Origin: Anastatus disparis
Taxonomy: Eukaryota; Arthropoda; Insecta; Hymenoptera; Eupelmidae
Assembly (NCBI GenBank): GCA_017163975.1
Contig: JAFFSR010000374.1
Location: 2,528,501 to 2,592,500 of the forward strand
DNA: 64,000 bases
Direction of reading: 5' to 3'
The translations under genes were made by a program, and so were the position numbers. The notes under the pieces are model-generated. The model had not been told where the DNA came from. It ran no database searches and saw only the letters and a list, made by a program, of their open reading frames with translations. Of the stretch, positions 34,101 through 45,075 are shown one piece after another (the first letter of the stretch is position 1; each line of letters opens with the position of its first letter).

Positions 34101-34440
34101 TTTTTTTTTTAAATTGACCAGTAAGCCGTAATGCATAATGAAATCCGCACCGATTATCGCACGTGGCACGTCTGCGATTGTAAATTTCCAATGGAACCTA
34201 CGTCTTAGGTCGAAATCAATTATAGCCGGGTGCTCGCTGTATGTGTTTATGATTGAGCCATTAGCGGCATATAGGTTAAAAATGGTGGCTTTTTTACGCG
34301 CGCTAAACATTGATTTTGGTAGGACGGAGATGTCGGCACCTGTATCTATTAAAAAGTTTGTGCCACTTTTTTTGTCTTTGAGAATTAGGCGGCTCTTTTC
34401 TTGAGCGCCGTCGGCGACCGCCTCGATACACGACGGCGCT
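31180..34440 (-). pseudogene. Pol of the CsRn1-type element (protease, RT, RNase H, integrase)
   Basis: Protease with DTGA at about 34345, then IIGADF (about 34170), lying in the -1 frame relative to gag. RT core 33951-32938 with LDLTTAYHQI and the YIDDVL box near 33460. RNase H is present but shifted into other frames below 32940. Integrase (31492-32229) has the HLDIIGP and TDRGAQF aspartates, but the usual glutamate of the HPAANG-x-I-E-R box is replaced by Asn (MINRWHH), so it should be inactive. An in-frame TAG stands just before it. A 125-bp tandem duplication near 32331-32580 shifts the frame again. A GPYEV-type C-terminal motif follows near 31435. Breaks lie near 34010, 32940, 32430, 32230 and 31500. 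Confidence 0.85.
32331..32580. repeat. 125-bp tandem duplication inside pol
   Basis: Sequence from CAGGTATGTATGGTCGAATG at 32331 returns at 32456, giving a period of 125, with near identity over the whole unit. As 125 is not divisible by three it disrupts the reading frame between RNase H and integrase. Confidence 0.9.
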
Positions 34441-34441
34441 A

Positions 34442-35242
34442 TTAATTTTCCTTATGTTGAGTTGGAGCTTTAAAGTCGCATGGTTTTTTGCAATCACGTG
34501 CGAGCTCTCCGAATTTATTGTGATAGTAACATAAATGTATGCCTCCGTTTGATCGACTTTTAGAGTGGCTGCGGCTACGCCCTCTTTGTTGAAAATTTTT
34601 ATTGTTACCTTTGACCATTGCTGCGAGCTCTTTTACGCACTGTGTTAACTCGGCAATAGATGTGGCCATGTTTTGAAGTGGTTGTGGCGTATTTTGATGT
34701 ACTTCCGCCAGGCTGGACTTCTGAAGTTCGACCAGCTTATCTGCTAAAACCACGAGCTTTTGAAGGTCTTGCTCTGGATTGGCCACGAGAATGTTACGTA
34801 TTTGCTCGGGCATTTGTACTAAAAAAAGCGATTTTAGGACGGCATCGCCGCATTGCGCACTGGCTGAATTTCTTAGAATTTGTAAAAAGTGCGATGGCTT
34901 TTGATCGACGGTTTCTTGGCCTTGCAACACGCGGCGTAATCTTGATTCTTCCGCTTCTACGAATGCCAAGAAAACTCTTTCTTTAAAGGTTTTGTATTTT
35001 TTGGTTGATGGAGGCGATCTAATAATATCGGAGACATGCGGTAAGATTATGGGGTCTGCGTTAGCTACGACGTATTGAAATTTTGTTTCGTCTTTTGTAA
35101 TTTGTGCGATCGCGAACGATGCCTCTACTTGTTCAAACCAGAGTTCGGGATCCTCTTTCCTAAATGCTGGAAGTTTTGCGATTCGTGAGGCGAAAATCAG
35201 ATTTTGGGGTGGATTGTTTTGTCCGTTGGCTCCGCCCGTCAT
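34442..35242 (-). CDS. Gag of the CsRn1-type element
   Basis: An open frame of 266 residues starting MTGGANGQNN. Residues about 20-180 form a capsid-like region with LPAFRKEDPELWFEQVEASF and later FLQILRNSA and LVQMPEQIRNIL, as in Gypsy Gag. A basic Arg/Ser-rich stretch (RGRSRSHSKSRS) precedes a single CHHC-like finger with spacing C-x3-H-x8-C plus a Cys-Pro-Cys-type tail (CYYHNKFGELARDCKKPC). This is the unusual knuckle known from CsRn1 elements. The frame overlaps pol, which continues in the -1 frame; expression by -1 frameshifting is likely from family knowledge. It is intact, unlike pol. Confidence 0.85.
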   Translation of the reverse strand: MTGGANGQNNPPQNLIFASRIAKLPAFRKEDPELWFEQVEASFAIAQITKDETKFQYVVANADPIILPHVSDIIRSPPSTKKYKTFKERVFLAFVEAEESRLRRVLQGQETVDQKPSHFLQILRNSASAQCGDAVLKSLFLVQMPEQIRNILVANPEQDLQKLVVLADKLVELQKSSLAEVHQNTPQPLQNMATSIAELTQCVKELAAMVKGNNKNFQQRGRSRSHSKSRSNGGIHLCYYHNKFGELARDCKKPCDFKAPTQHKEN

Positions 35243-35377
35243 TTCTGAGAAGAGAAGATTTCACGACGCGAGAGAATACAAGGGAAAGCAGCGCTTTTAC
35301 AGTTTGATTTTTTGTAGCACAGTTATGCAGACACCGGTTTTGTTCTTTTTTAAATCACACTTGCACCACTTTAAACG

Positions 35378-35391
35378 CGGGGTCACCAATT
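35378..35391 (-). other. Primer-binding site (tRNA-Trp type)
   Basis: On the coding strand the end of the 5' LTR is followed within two bases by TGGTGACCCCGC. TGGTGACCCC complements the 3' end of tRNA-Trp in other CsRn1 elements (family knowledge). Confidence 0.7.
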
Positions 35392-35630
35392 GTAGAGGTA
35401 ATGCATGTACATGCAGGTAGTGCGGTGAAATGAGAAGTCCGTATGTATATATTTAACTCTTTATAAATTACACTCTGCAAAATAAGATATTAATAAGATG
35501 TTGGAATAAGGTGAATGCGACTGACGCGCGCGAAGTCCAACTCATGTCTGAACTCGGGTGAGGAAAGGTAAGACGGTCGCTACGCCTTGCCGTGGCGACT
35601 GGAGTAGATCGTTGCGCTCTCTGACGCGCA
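35391..35630 (-). repeat. 5' LTR (right copy), outer end missing
   Basis: The inner end (TCTACA on the coding strand) is next to the primer-binding site. At the outer end the similarity to the left LTR stops at 35630, where about 34 bases present in the left copy are absent. Confidence 0.75.
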
Positions 35631-36079
35631 ATCTAATTCAATTATCAAGCAGTACTCACATACATTGAGAATTTCACCAATAAAATATTAAACCACGGGC
35701 CTGGCAAGTTATTTTGTAGATATTTAGTAAAATTTAATATATTTTACAGCACTTGAAAATAAAAAAATAGTGTAATGAGATGGAGAATGCATAATTTTTT
35801 TTTATTAAAAGTATTACAATTACAATGGGTATCTTCCCTTAAATTTTAAAAAGGCATAAATAATTTTGAAGCTGATGGTATCAAATTCTCAAATATAAGT
35901 TGTTAGAAGCTAATGGCCCTTCTGCCAATTTTTTAGAAATAAAATTACACAATTTTGATCTTTAACCATAGCATATTAAATACAAAATTTACGAAACGTT
36001 GAACTTCAACTTTTCGGAAATTTTTCATTAAGTCTCTCATCATGAATAAAATAAAATAGATATCACTAAGATCAAGTAT
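35631..36079. other. Spacer, no gene
   Basis: AT-rich sequence without a recognised feature. The last bases, AAGATCAAGTAT (36068-36079), form the left target duplication of the SINE that follows. Confidence 0.5.
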
Positions 36080-36419
36080 GAGAGCGCGGTGGCGTAATGG
36101 ATAGAGCTCTTGCCTTCAACGCGGAGGGCATGGGTTCGAATCCTGGCCAGGTACCTCTAACTTTTTTTTCGAAAGAAAATAAGTGTTTGTGCCATTTATA
36201 TCGCGACTCTTTAAAAAATCCGACCTCATTGGGTATCGGTTGATTGTTGGTTACAAAAAGTGGCTGACCATCCATCGGTAGTCAAAGTTTTCGGTATGGT
36301 GGGTCTGACAGTCCTAGCCTGATGTAATGTGTTAAACAGATGCCGGGCGAGGAACTTCCTCGACTTCACCATATATAAAAGGTTAATCATATAGAGGACA
36401 ATATCCTTTATATATTAAT

Positions 36420-36451
<32 letters not shown>
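36080..36451 (+). mobile_element. tRNA-derived SINE with 12-bp target duplication
   Basis: The head (about 36083-36155) is tRNA-like: an A-box-like TGGCGTAATGGATAG and a B box GGTTCGAATCC. The body of about 270 bases has no coding content and ends in a T-rich then A-rich tail. AAGATCAAGTAT occurs directly before the head (36068-36079) and directly after the tail (about 36451-36463), a clear retroposition signature. The A box looks most like tRNA-Arg, but I would not assign the source tRNA firmly. It is not a functional tRNA gene. Confidence 0.85.
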
Positions 36452-36452
<1 letters not shown>

Positions 36453-36786
36453 GATCAAGTATAGTTCGTCAATGTTTAAGTATTAGTATTCACTCATAAA
36501 TGAATTAAAAAGTTGATCTGGTATATCAATTGTTTTTTTAATTTTAAAGTGTACTATCATCGCTATGTTCACCCACCGTTAATGGATTCTTTCCAAATGT
36601 TTTGAAACCCTGAACTTTTATTGGACCATTCCGTTGTTTTCTATGTTTCTATTGGAACATTTTAAAAAATTCGGAAAGAATCAATTAACGTTGGGTGTTC
36701 ATCTCAATTATCCCTTTTTTCATAAATTATTTGGCAAAGTTTTTCCAAACATTCGTCTATCAAAGAGAATATAAATTGAACATTTT
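36452..36786. repeat. Spacer containing a short inverted repeat
   Basis: GTTCACCCACCGTTAATGGA followed by TTCTTTCC (about 36567-36596) returns inverted near 36672-36703, forming a 140-base hairpin-type MITE with CTGAACTTTTATTGG in the loop. No gene. Confidence 0.6.
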
Positions 36787-37560
36787 ATGAATTTTTTATT
36801 ATTAAAAAGAAAGAATTGAATACAGAAGCACTCGACGATTGCTTGATTGATTTCAAAACTTTCTTTAGCCAGAACTGTAAATATTTCATGAATTTTATAT
36901 TATTAAAGAGAATGAATTGAATACCAAAGCACTCGACGATTGCTTGATTGATTTCAAAACTTTCTTAAGCAAAAACTATAGATAAATCAAGTAAAAGGTA
37001 TAAACTTTATGATGTAATTACTCAATTCATTTCAGTACTTTCAAGAGCTAAAATTTAAAAAAATATATAATATATGTAGTAAAAAATAAAATATTTAGAA
37101 AAAATGTTCTAAAGAATACTATACTATTCAATACCTAAACTCGCCTAAAATATGCTTTTTTAAAAGTAATAATAAAGATAAAATAGTATTTATATTATTA
37201 AAAGGAATGATTTTATGATTTTTATATTATTAAAAAGGAAGATTTTATGAATTTTATATTATTAAAAAGAATGAATTGAATACAGAACTACTCCAAGATT
37301 GCTTGATTGATTTCAAAACTTTCTTAAGCAAAAACTATAGATAAATCAAATAAAAGGTATTAACTTGATGATAATTACTCAATTCATTTCAGTACTTTTA
37401 AGAACTGAAAAAAATATGATGTATGTAGTAAAAAAAATAAAATAAAATATTTAGAATGAATGTTGTAAAGATTACTATATTATTTAATACCTAAACTCGC
37501 CTAAATTATACTTTTTTTGAAAGTAATAATAGCGATATAAAATACACATATTATAAAAAA
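36787..37560. repeat. Three direct copies of an AT-rich segment
   Basis: A segment with GATTGCTTGATTGATTTCAAAACTTTCTT starts near 36787, 36888 and 37248. The second and third copies extend over about 310 bases and include AACTATAGATAAATCAA and ACCTAAACTCGCCTAAA. They are direct repeats with about 10 percent difference. No coding capacity. Confidence 0.75.
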
Positions 37561-37644
37561 AACAAATCTTGATGATTTTTTTATGTAAAATAGAGATGTT
37601 AATTTTCTTATTTTAAAATATTATATTTTATGAAAACAAAAAAA

Positions 37645-38163
37645 TTAATTTATCAATTCATTTTTTTTATCTGTGTGCGAGGCAATATCTTCTAGAAATA
37701 GTACATAAACATCTTTAGCGCATTTCGGCCATGATTTCTTCTGAAAGATTGAATCGTTAACTTGAACCCATTGATCATTTTGCCTTAACATGTTTGTGTA
37801 ATGTCCACCTTGAATAGTTGCACCATGGTGAAATATACCGCTTATGACTTTATAATGATGTTTATTTATAGTTATTTTTGATTTCGGTACATCTTTAATT
37901 TTGAGATTGGTTATTTTTGATGTTTTACGATTATTTACTGTAAAAAGAACTAATTGAACGATTGAAACAGTTCCTTTTATAGATACATTACTTTCTTGAA
38001 GCATTTTACATTTGCATTTATGCTTACAGTTTCCTTCAATTTCTTGCCAATTCCCAATGTTATAATTAATTATATCTTGCAGTGCATATGTTTTTTTACG
38101 TTCTTCTGGTATACAGAGACTTAAAATATAATTTGTTATTACACAAAAAAATTGTTTTAACAA
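37645..38163 (-). CDS. Ubiquitin-specific-protease-like C-terminal domain, partial
   Basis: An open frame of up to 172 residues on the minus strand. It carries a CKHKCKCKML cysteine cluster and then a C-terminal box GGHYTNM followed by WVQVNDS and DVYVLFLE. In USP (C19) cysteine peptidases the GHYT histidine and the following Asp/Asn complete the catalytic triad. Here the N-terminal cysteine box is absent, so only the C-terminal half is present. True coding may begin after an acceptor near 38130; an upstream exon on the minus strand ending at a good donor near 38250 is possible. Similar proteins occur as isolated copies in ant and other arthropod genomes, suggesting a mobile-element origin (memory, not searched). 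It could equally be a host-gene fragment. Confidence 0.6.
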   Translation of the reverse strand: MLKQFFCVITNYILSLCIPEERKKTYALQDIINYNIGNWQEIEGNCKHKCKCKMLQESNVSIKGTVSIVQLVLFTVNNRKTSKITNLKIKDVPKSKITINKHHYKVISGIFHHGATIQGGHYTNMLRQNDQWVQVNDSIFQKKSWPKCAKDVYVLFLEDIASHTDKKNELIN

Positions 38164-38630
38164 ATAATTTAAATACTGTCAATTTTAACAATCATATTGA
38201 ATTAACAATTTTTTTAATATAGCAATTCAATGTTGTTTTCTTACCATTCTTATTGATTAAATTAAACAACAAAATTTTTTTGTTGATTAGTTTAGTATTT
38301 ACTACATTGTATTTTTTTATGGGAAATATCGATAGCTTTATCACACTTTTTTATGGCCATTTCAATTGTTATACATTTTATATGTTAACTTTGATACATA
38401 AAGAAACAAAAATACAAAGAAAATATTTATGTACCATGGGATGAACCAGTAGCTGATTCTTAAATTTTAACTCGTCATAAAAAATAATTTAAATTATAAC
38501 TATTGTTACTATAACAAAATATCATTTAAAATAGTCCAATATACTTTTAGTCATATTAAGGATGCTTATTTATATTGTTAAATTCATTAGATTATTGACA
38601 AAGTTATTATTTTTTAATATCCCACACAGC
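38164..38630. other. AT-rich spacer, no firm gene
   Basis: Possible upstream exon of the protease-like fragment on the minus strand (donor ATG|GTAAGA near 38245), but the frame is weak. Nothing else seen. Confidence 0.35.
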
Positions 38631-38634
38631 ATGT

Positions 38635-39540
38635 AAGCTTCCTGGAAGCTTCCCGGAAGATGTGGAAGAAAGGTTGGAAGCTTTCAGGAAGTTTCCAGTG
38701 GATACTTCCCGGAAGATGGATATGTCCTCGATAAGGAGTCTTCCGTAAGTCTTTCATGGAATAATTCAGTGGAAGCTCACTGGAAGCCTCCGTAAGTCCT
38801 TCATGGAATATTTCAGTGGAAGCTTACTGGAAGCTTCCGTAAATTATTCATGGAATATTTCAATGGAAGCTTACCGACAGCTTTCGTAAATTATTCATGA
38901 AACATTTCAGTGAAAACTTACTGGAAGCCTCCGTAAATCTTTCATGGAATATTTCAATGAAAGCTTACTCAAAGCTTCCGTACATCATTCCTGAAATATT
39001 TTAGTGAAAGCTTCCAGGAAGCTTCGGTAAGTTTATCGTTCAATATTTTAGTGGAATATTACCGGAAGCTTCCTAGAAGATTTGATTCACTGCAGAAAAA
39101 ACATTGGAAGCTTCCAGCAAGATTCCAGTGACAAGTTCCCGGAAGATGGATATGTCCTCGATCAGGAGTCTTCCGCAAGTCGTTCATGAAATATTTCAGT
39201 GGGAGCTTACTGGAAGCCACCGTAAGTTTTTCATGAAATACTTCATTGTAAGGTTACCGGAAGCTTCCGTAAATTTTTCATGAAATATTCCAGTGGAAAC
39301 GTACTGGAAGCTTCCGTAGATTATTCATGAAATATTTCAGGGAAAGCTTACTGGAAGCTCCTGTAAATTTTTCATAAAATACTTCATTGAACCCTTACTG
39401 AAAGCTTCCGTAAATTATTCATGAAATATTCCAGTAAAAGCTTACTGGAAGCTTCTGTAAATTTTTCATGAAATACTTCATTGGAAGATTACTGAAAACT
39501 TCCTTAAATTATTCATAAAATATTTCAGTGAAATATTAAA
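38635..39540. repeat. 47-bp minisatellite with higher-order structure
   Basis: About 19 units of roughly 47 bases, built from GGAAGCTTACTGGAAGCTTCC and TTCATGAAATATTTCAGTG phrases. A longer variant with CGGAAGATGGATATGTCCTCGAT appears at about 38705 and 39137, so the array also has a higher-order period of roughly 430 bases. AAGCTTCC/GGAAGCTT pairs make each unit self-complementary. Degenerate continuation as GAAATATTTC-rich sequence runs to about 39860 and again 40281-40400. Confidence 0.85.
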
Positions 39541-39862
39541 TAAGTGATAAACTAATATTTCTTTGAAATATTTCAGTTTATGAAAATTAAATAAGTTATT
39601 GAAATATTTCTGTAATATTGCTGGAACATTTCATGTTTTATTTCAAAAAATTTTTGAATCCGACACTGAAAGATTCAAGTAAGCTGTTACATTATTTCTT
39701 GAAATGTTTCAAATTAATATTTCTCAAATCTTTCAAGAAACATGTCATGAAATATTTCTGTTATATTTGAAAAATATTTCATGAGATATTTGGAAAAATG
39801 TTTGAACATAACACTAAAATATTGAAAAAATATTACTGCACCATTTCTTAAAATATTTTAAA

Positions 39863-40280
39863 AGGCGGTCGGAACCAAATCGGTGACCTGCGGTATATAT
39901 CAAGTCAGCATTTTTCGCTTTACGATAATATTTTGTATATTTTTATGGCTTAAACTATTTCTTTATATACATGACTAGAGGAAATGACTATATTTTTACC
40001 ATATGAATAAGTAAATAAATTATTATAAGCATTTATTACAAATATCAAACTGACTTGACATATACCGCATGCAAAAAACTGTCGTGTCGATTGTTAGGTG
40101 GCATTTTTCGCTTAATAACAATATTTTGTATATTTTTGTGGCTTTAACTATTTTAAATTATTCTTTATATACATGACTAGAGGAAATGACTATATTTTTA
40201 CCATATTAATAAATGAATAAATTATTATAAGCATTTATTACAAGCACCGAACTAAGTCACCGATTTGGTTCCGACCGCCT
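39863..40280. mobile_element. 418-bp MITE with internal direct repeat
   Basis: Tips AGGCGGTCGGAACCAAATCG and its complement at the right end match over about 25 bases. Inside, a segment of about 165 bases beginning GCATTTTTCGCTTTA is repeated (39910 and 40107). It interrupts the degenerate end of the 47-bp satellite. No clear target duplication. Confidence 0.75.
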
Positions 40281-40440
40281 CTTAAATCAATAATGCGCAA
40301 ATTTTTCAAGAAATATTTCATGAAATATTTTTGTAATATTCCAGAAATATTTCATGATGTATTCCAAAAAATTTATGAATATAACAGTGAAATATTGGAG
40401 AAATATTGTCTAAATATTTGTAGTTATCTTGCGTGAGTAG

Positions 40441-41129
40441 CAATTCTTCCATCTTGCCAGCAGGTGGCTACTTAATTATATTTTCATGTAATTGTAAATG
40501 CGGTTGACAAACTCTCGCAAGTGGTAGGACGTTCTCTCGTTTAGTATACTAGAAAATCCATGCGCGCAAGCGCGCCCTATATCTAATTTAAATGTATATA
40601 AATTTTTAATGATTGACTGTTAATATAGTGTTATTATTTTCTGTTCATTATTAAATAATAATAATTTCATATCTACTGATATCTGCATCAGTAAAGAAAT
40701 TGATGTTATATACTAATGTATCAGAGCAGTTTACGTGGCATCAATGAATTTATAGACACGGAAAACTTCGAGAAAAATAAACCATTTAAAAAATATATTA
40801 TCATTGTATTCATTTTCTTATTATTATTTTAAAAAATTGAAAAAATAGTAAACTTTTAAATTATTTTTTAAACATTTCTTAAATCTTTTAAAATTTAAAT
40901 AACGTAAACTATTACAAAGTCAAAAGTTATTTTACAAATATATAGCTTTTTATACACATAATTTTTAATATCAATCTAACGTATTTGATTTTCAAAGAGA
41001 ATTCCAAGATCTATCTCTGGACATAGTCATATAAAATTGTCCATGATTAAAAACATCTGTTTTTAATACAATGTAATGTGGTTTATAAAAACGACTTTTC
41101 CAGTTTTATCATCACTTAAAATTTCACAT
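40441..41129. other. Spacer, no gene
   Basis: AT-rich with one short G+C patch (CCATGCGCGCAAGCGCGCC near 40558) that can form a hairpin. No gene seen. Confidence 0.45.
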
Positions 41130-41390
41130 TTTAAGGAGACATAAAATGGACACTACACCTACACTCATAAATATTGACTATCTCCACTTTTTAGTGCAAA
41201 ATTTCAGGAAAAGAAATGCATTAGATGGTATAAATTTTTAAATAAATTTATTCACATGAATTTTTAATTTCTGGTACCAAAAAAATTTTAATATATAATA
41301 TTGGAATCCTAAATTCTCAATAATTAATGAATGAAGTTATTTAAAAATTAATATTTTCAACAACATGAAATCCATAAAATATATAAAAAA
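41130..41390. repeat. Partial copy of the MITE found at 50985-51360
   Basis: Starts AAGGAGACATAAAATGGACA and follows the 5' half of the element at 50985 in the same orientation, including TTTTAGTGCAAAATTT. The opposite tip is not visible, so it is truncated. Confidence 0.6.
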
Positions 41391-41831
41391 TAAAATAGTT
41401 TAAGTTAATCCTTAACGATATGTGTATCGTTCCAGTTTTTAAAATACAAATAAAAATGAAAATTCTAATTTATATTTTCTTAATTATTAGTAATTACATT
41501 ATTCTTTCAAACAAAAGATTTTTAATTTTATTTTGCAGAAGAACTGTTTATTCTAAGCGTGATTCAATTTGAATTTTGAAATTAAATATAAACAAACTTT
41601 TAAAAATAGTACTTTTTAGGCAAGTATTACACTATAATTTTGAAAAAAAATTTTTAAGCTGTCAATCTAGAAATATTTTATATACTAAATTATATTATCG
41701 AAATTGTATTACTTATCGGTTTTTTTATTATTTATTTTAAAATATTCCGAAATATTTTAAATCTTATTTTAAATTTACAAAATTATTTGCCAGGCTCATG
41801 GATAAATATTTTATGATATTGTTATAAGCTA

Positions 41832-42878
41832 CACTGATGCTCAAAAATTTAAGCTCACCTAATAAGAAATATTAAAATTTTTAAAGTTGTATATTTCAGG
41901 AACTATATGTCATAAAAGACTTTTAAACATCTCATTTGAAAGCTCTTGTGATGCCCTTTCAAAATGTTATGTACACATTTTTTTTTACGATGCGTGAACT
42001 TTTTTCTACACATACTTAAAATTTTGAAATTTAAAAAAATTTTTAGTGCAACTTTAACTGCTTCTACAAGCTCTAAAAATTAATGGTATCTTAATAACCC
42101 CAAAGCAATTCGAAAGAAAATTGCAAAAACTTTAAAATGAGACGTTATTTAAAAATGACTTTTCATTACGTTATAGCTGTTTTTGTGAAAAAATGCCATT
42201 TTTCAAAAATGTATTATGTTTTTAATATTATACATTCCATGAAAACATGACACAGGAAAAAAAATTGCTTTTTTGGATGCAGAATCAAGTTAGAATACTT
42301 TTAATGCGGAGAAAAAAGTTTTAATTTTTCCATGCAAACGTACATAAATTATTTATAAAAAAAATTTTGTTTGTTCGAAAAAAATAAAATTTGATTTTTA
42401 AGTTAAAAGTATTCTACCGTGATTCTCCGTCCAAAAAGGAAACTTTTTTTCCTCTGTCATTTTTTCATAGAATGCATAATATTAAAAAAATTATACATTT
42501 TCGAAAAATGGCATTTTTTCACAAAAACAGCTATGACGTAATGAAAAGTAATTTTTAAATAACGTTTCACGTCTTATTTAGAGTTTTTGCAATTATCTTT
42601 CGAATCGCTTTGGGTTTATTAAGATACATTGATTTTTAGAGCTTGTAGAAGCAGTTAAAGTTGCACTAAAAATTTTTTTAAATTTCAAGATTTTAAGTAT
42701 GTGTAGAAAAAAGTTCACGCATCGTAAAAAAATGTGTACATAACATTTTGAAAGGGCATCACAAGAGCTTTTAAATGAGATGTATAAAAGTCTTTTATGA
42801 CATATAGTTCCTGAAATATACAACTTTAAAAATTTTAATATTTTTTATTAGGTGAGCTTAAATTTTTGAGCGGCAGTG
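41832..42878. mobile_element. 1.05-kb palindromic Tc1/mariner-like element
   Basis: Tips CACTG(C/A)(C/T)GCTCAAAAATTTAAGCTC inverted at both ends, each flanked by TA (41830-41831 and 42879-42880). Almost the whole element is one palindrome with 500-base arms meeting near 42360. A TA target duplication with CACTG-type tips is the Tc1/mariner pattern (inference). No transposase remains. A transcript would form a long perfect-like hairpin. Confidence 0.85.
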
Positions 42879-42880
42879 TA

Positions 42881-43670
42881 AAAAGTTCATAACATCTATA
42901 TTTTTTAAATTTATTGCTTAATGTATACTATTTTATAGTACAATTTTTAAAAAGAGAATTCAGAAGTAAATGACATATATGTCATTTCTATAGAATTGTT
43001 ACCATGTTTTAATTTTAAATATACAATAACAAATGAATATAGAGCGGTACTTCGCACTCTCGACATCTTCACACAAAAGGAATTTTTGTAAGCGGAAGTT
43101 AGCGATGTTTATATTAATAATTTTATTTAAAAAATCAAACTATAACTCAATAATTATAATTTAATTATTTTATCAATGATTTTTATTATTAAATTCTAAA
43201 TCGATGATTTTATTTAAGCATTTTATAGTAAATAAAATCTCGTTTTTCGTCAATCATATGATTCTATTCAATGCACCAATCACGTTCTTAGTATAAAATG
43301 TTTCACAACATCCGGCCATCGTTTTTTTAAAAGAGGATAAGACCGAAAATTCTTGATACAAATAAATAAGCGCTTTAATTCTGAATAACAAATAAATTTA
43401 TATAGTCCAGTCAAATTAGATTTTTTCATGTAAAAAAATTTAACAGCAAACTGACTGCACAATTATGTAAAGTAGGTTTGTGGGAGTAAAATATCCAAAA
43501 TGGCCCCAACAGATATTGTCAGTTTTTGTTTAAACAATGTTTAAACATTGAAAATTGACATTTTTTCTCTTTATCTGCAAATATTTCTGGAGCTATAAGA
43601 GTTATCATATTAGTCCAATGAGATAAAATGTAGGTTTTTTGAAGACCTTTAAAATTAATTTTCAATCATT
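42881..43670. other. Spacer and probable outer end of the left 1-kb inverted repeat
   Basis: No gene. From about 43480 the sequence is probably the outermost part of the left terminal repeat of the next element, whose partner arm was cut off by the LTR element at 52736. I cannot confirm this within the window. Confidence 0.4.
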
Positions 43671-44665
43671 TTGATTGCATTTATAGTTTCCGAGAAAAAT
43701 GCAAAAAACCACGAAAAAGGGTTAAATTTAAAAAAATTCATACCTTTTTTAATTTAATGATTTAAGAATTGGGCTTGTGGCAATAAATAGTTCTTAATGT
43801 GCACAATAAGCATACTCAAGCAGAATTCTGTAGGACTTATAGTTTTTCCATAATAACACTTATAAGTTATAAACAATTAATTTTCAGAAGGCCACTCTAT
43901 CTCACACGATTAACTTTTTACAATGTTCAACATCGATTCTGAAAGTTTAGATATCCCTCTACAAAATGTATATTTCAGATTTTTGATTAAGTGATTAGAA
44001 AGTCCTTAAAAATTCACTTGAACATTGGATCTTTCGCTTGGGCGCATGAATTAACGTTAGTATAGTGGGGGAAACTCATAACGGAGGGGAAATGTATAAC
44101 GGGTAGTCTGCCTAGCATGTTTTCAGGCGCACATTCGGGCACCGTGCATATTCCGTTTTTTAGTACGGCATACTACTTACTCATTAAGGTTAACTTAATT
44201 GTTAATTAACTTGATGATTAATTGTTTAAACATTAATTATCGATTAACATAAATAATTTTTAATAAAATATATATAATTTTTAGTAAAAAATTATAATTT
44301 TCAATAAATTTAAATTTTTTTGATTATAATAATTATGAATTATTTTTACTTTTTAAATCAAGTATAAACTTTAAATAAATTGGCAATAGAAACTTATACA
44401 ATAAATTCGTTTGTATTTAAATATAAAGTAAATACTTTACCTGCCTTTCTAAAGTAAATAAACGGAGAATTACTTACGTTATATCCTATATTAAAACGTT
44501 TGAATTTCTTCTTTCTCTCTTCTTTACATCTTTGTAAAATACATCAATTTCCGTAAATTGTTATTATAAAAAATATTAATTTTTAGAAATAGAAAATATT
44601 AATTTAATATGAAAATTTGAACATGAATTGACATTTATCTTAATAATATATTTATTAGAATGAAA

Positions 44666-45075
44666 ATTTCTTTAATTAATTAATAAAAATTAAACAAAAA
44701 ATATAAAATCTATTAAACAAAAAATATACTAAGGTCGAATAAAATAAAATGACTTTTTCAATAAAAACAAAGGTAACAGATAGATAGATGGATAGATATT
44801 TATTTTATAATTAAAATACAAAAATGGCTTGTATACCAACAGACTTATATACATAACAAATAAACATCAGTCTTATAAAGTTACATTTAAATACTCATAT
44901 CGCAGTCAATACATTTTTGTCAAAAAATAAAAAATTTTATTTCACTCATTCATACTTTAATTTATATATTGAACAAAACAAAATAAATAAATAAATTAAA
45001 CGGCACAAGTTAAATCTATATATGGGACTTATACAAAAATAAATTAACATATAAACAAATATTATACAAATTGTT
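44666..45075. other. 3' flank of the Academ-like gene
   Basis: AT-rich. A GATAGATAGATGGATAGATA stretch at 44777-44797 is followed by about 100 bases that look like a LINE 3' end in minus orientation (weak). No gene. Confidence 0.4.

Larger units (their letters stand above)
30932..35630 (-). mobile_element. Ty3/Gypsy LTR retrotransposon, CsRn1-type, decayed
   Basis: Oriented on the minus strand: 5' LTR at right, gag, protease, reverse transcriptase, RNase H, integrase, 3' LTR at left. The LTRs share about 195 bases (30932-31126 with 35436-35630), near identical. A primer-binding site reading TGGTGACCCC on the coding strand and a CHHC-type Gag motif are both features of the CsRn1 clade. Each LTR lacks its outer end (see findings). 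Gag is open, pol is broken in several places. Confidence 0.85.

Noticed and set aside
36083..36155. Possible tRNA gene
   Set aside because: Head of a SINE with target duplications; the acceptor stem does not close.
38635..40400. CRISPR-like regularly spaced repeats
   Set aside because: Units are directly adjacent and degenerate with no unique spacers; an insect minisatellite is the better explanation.
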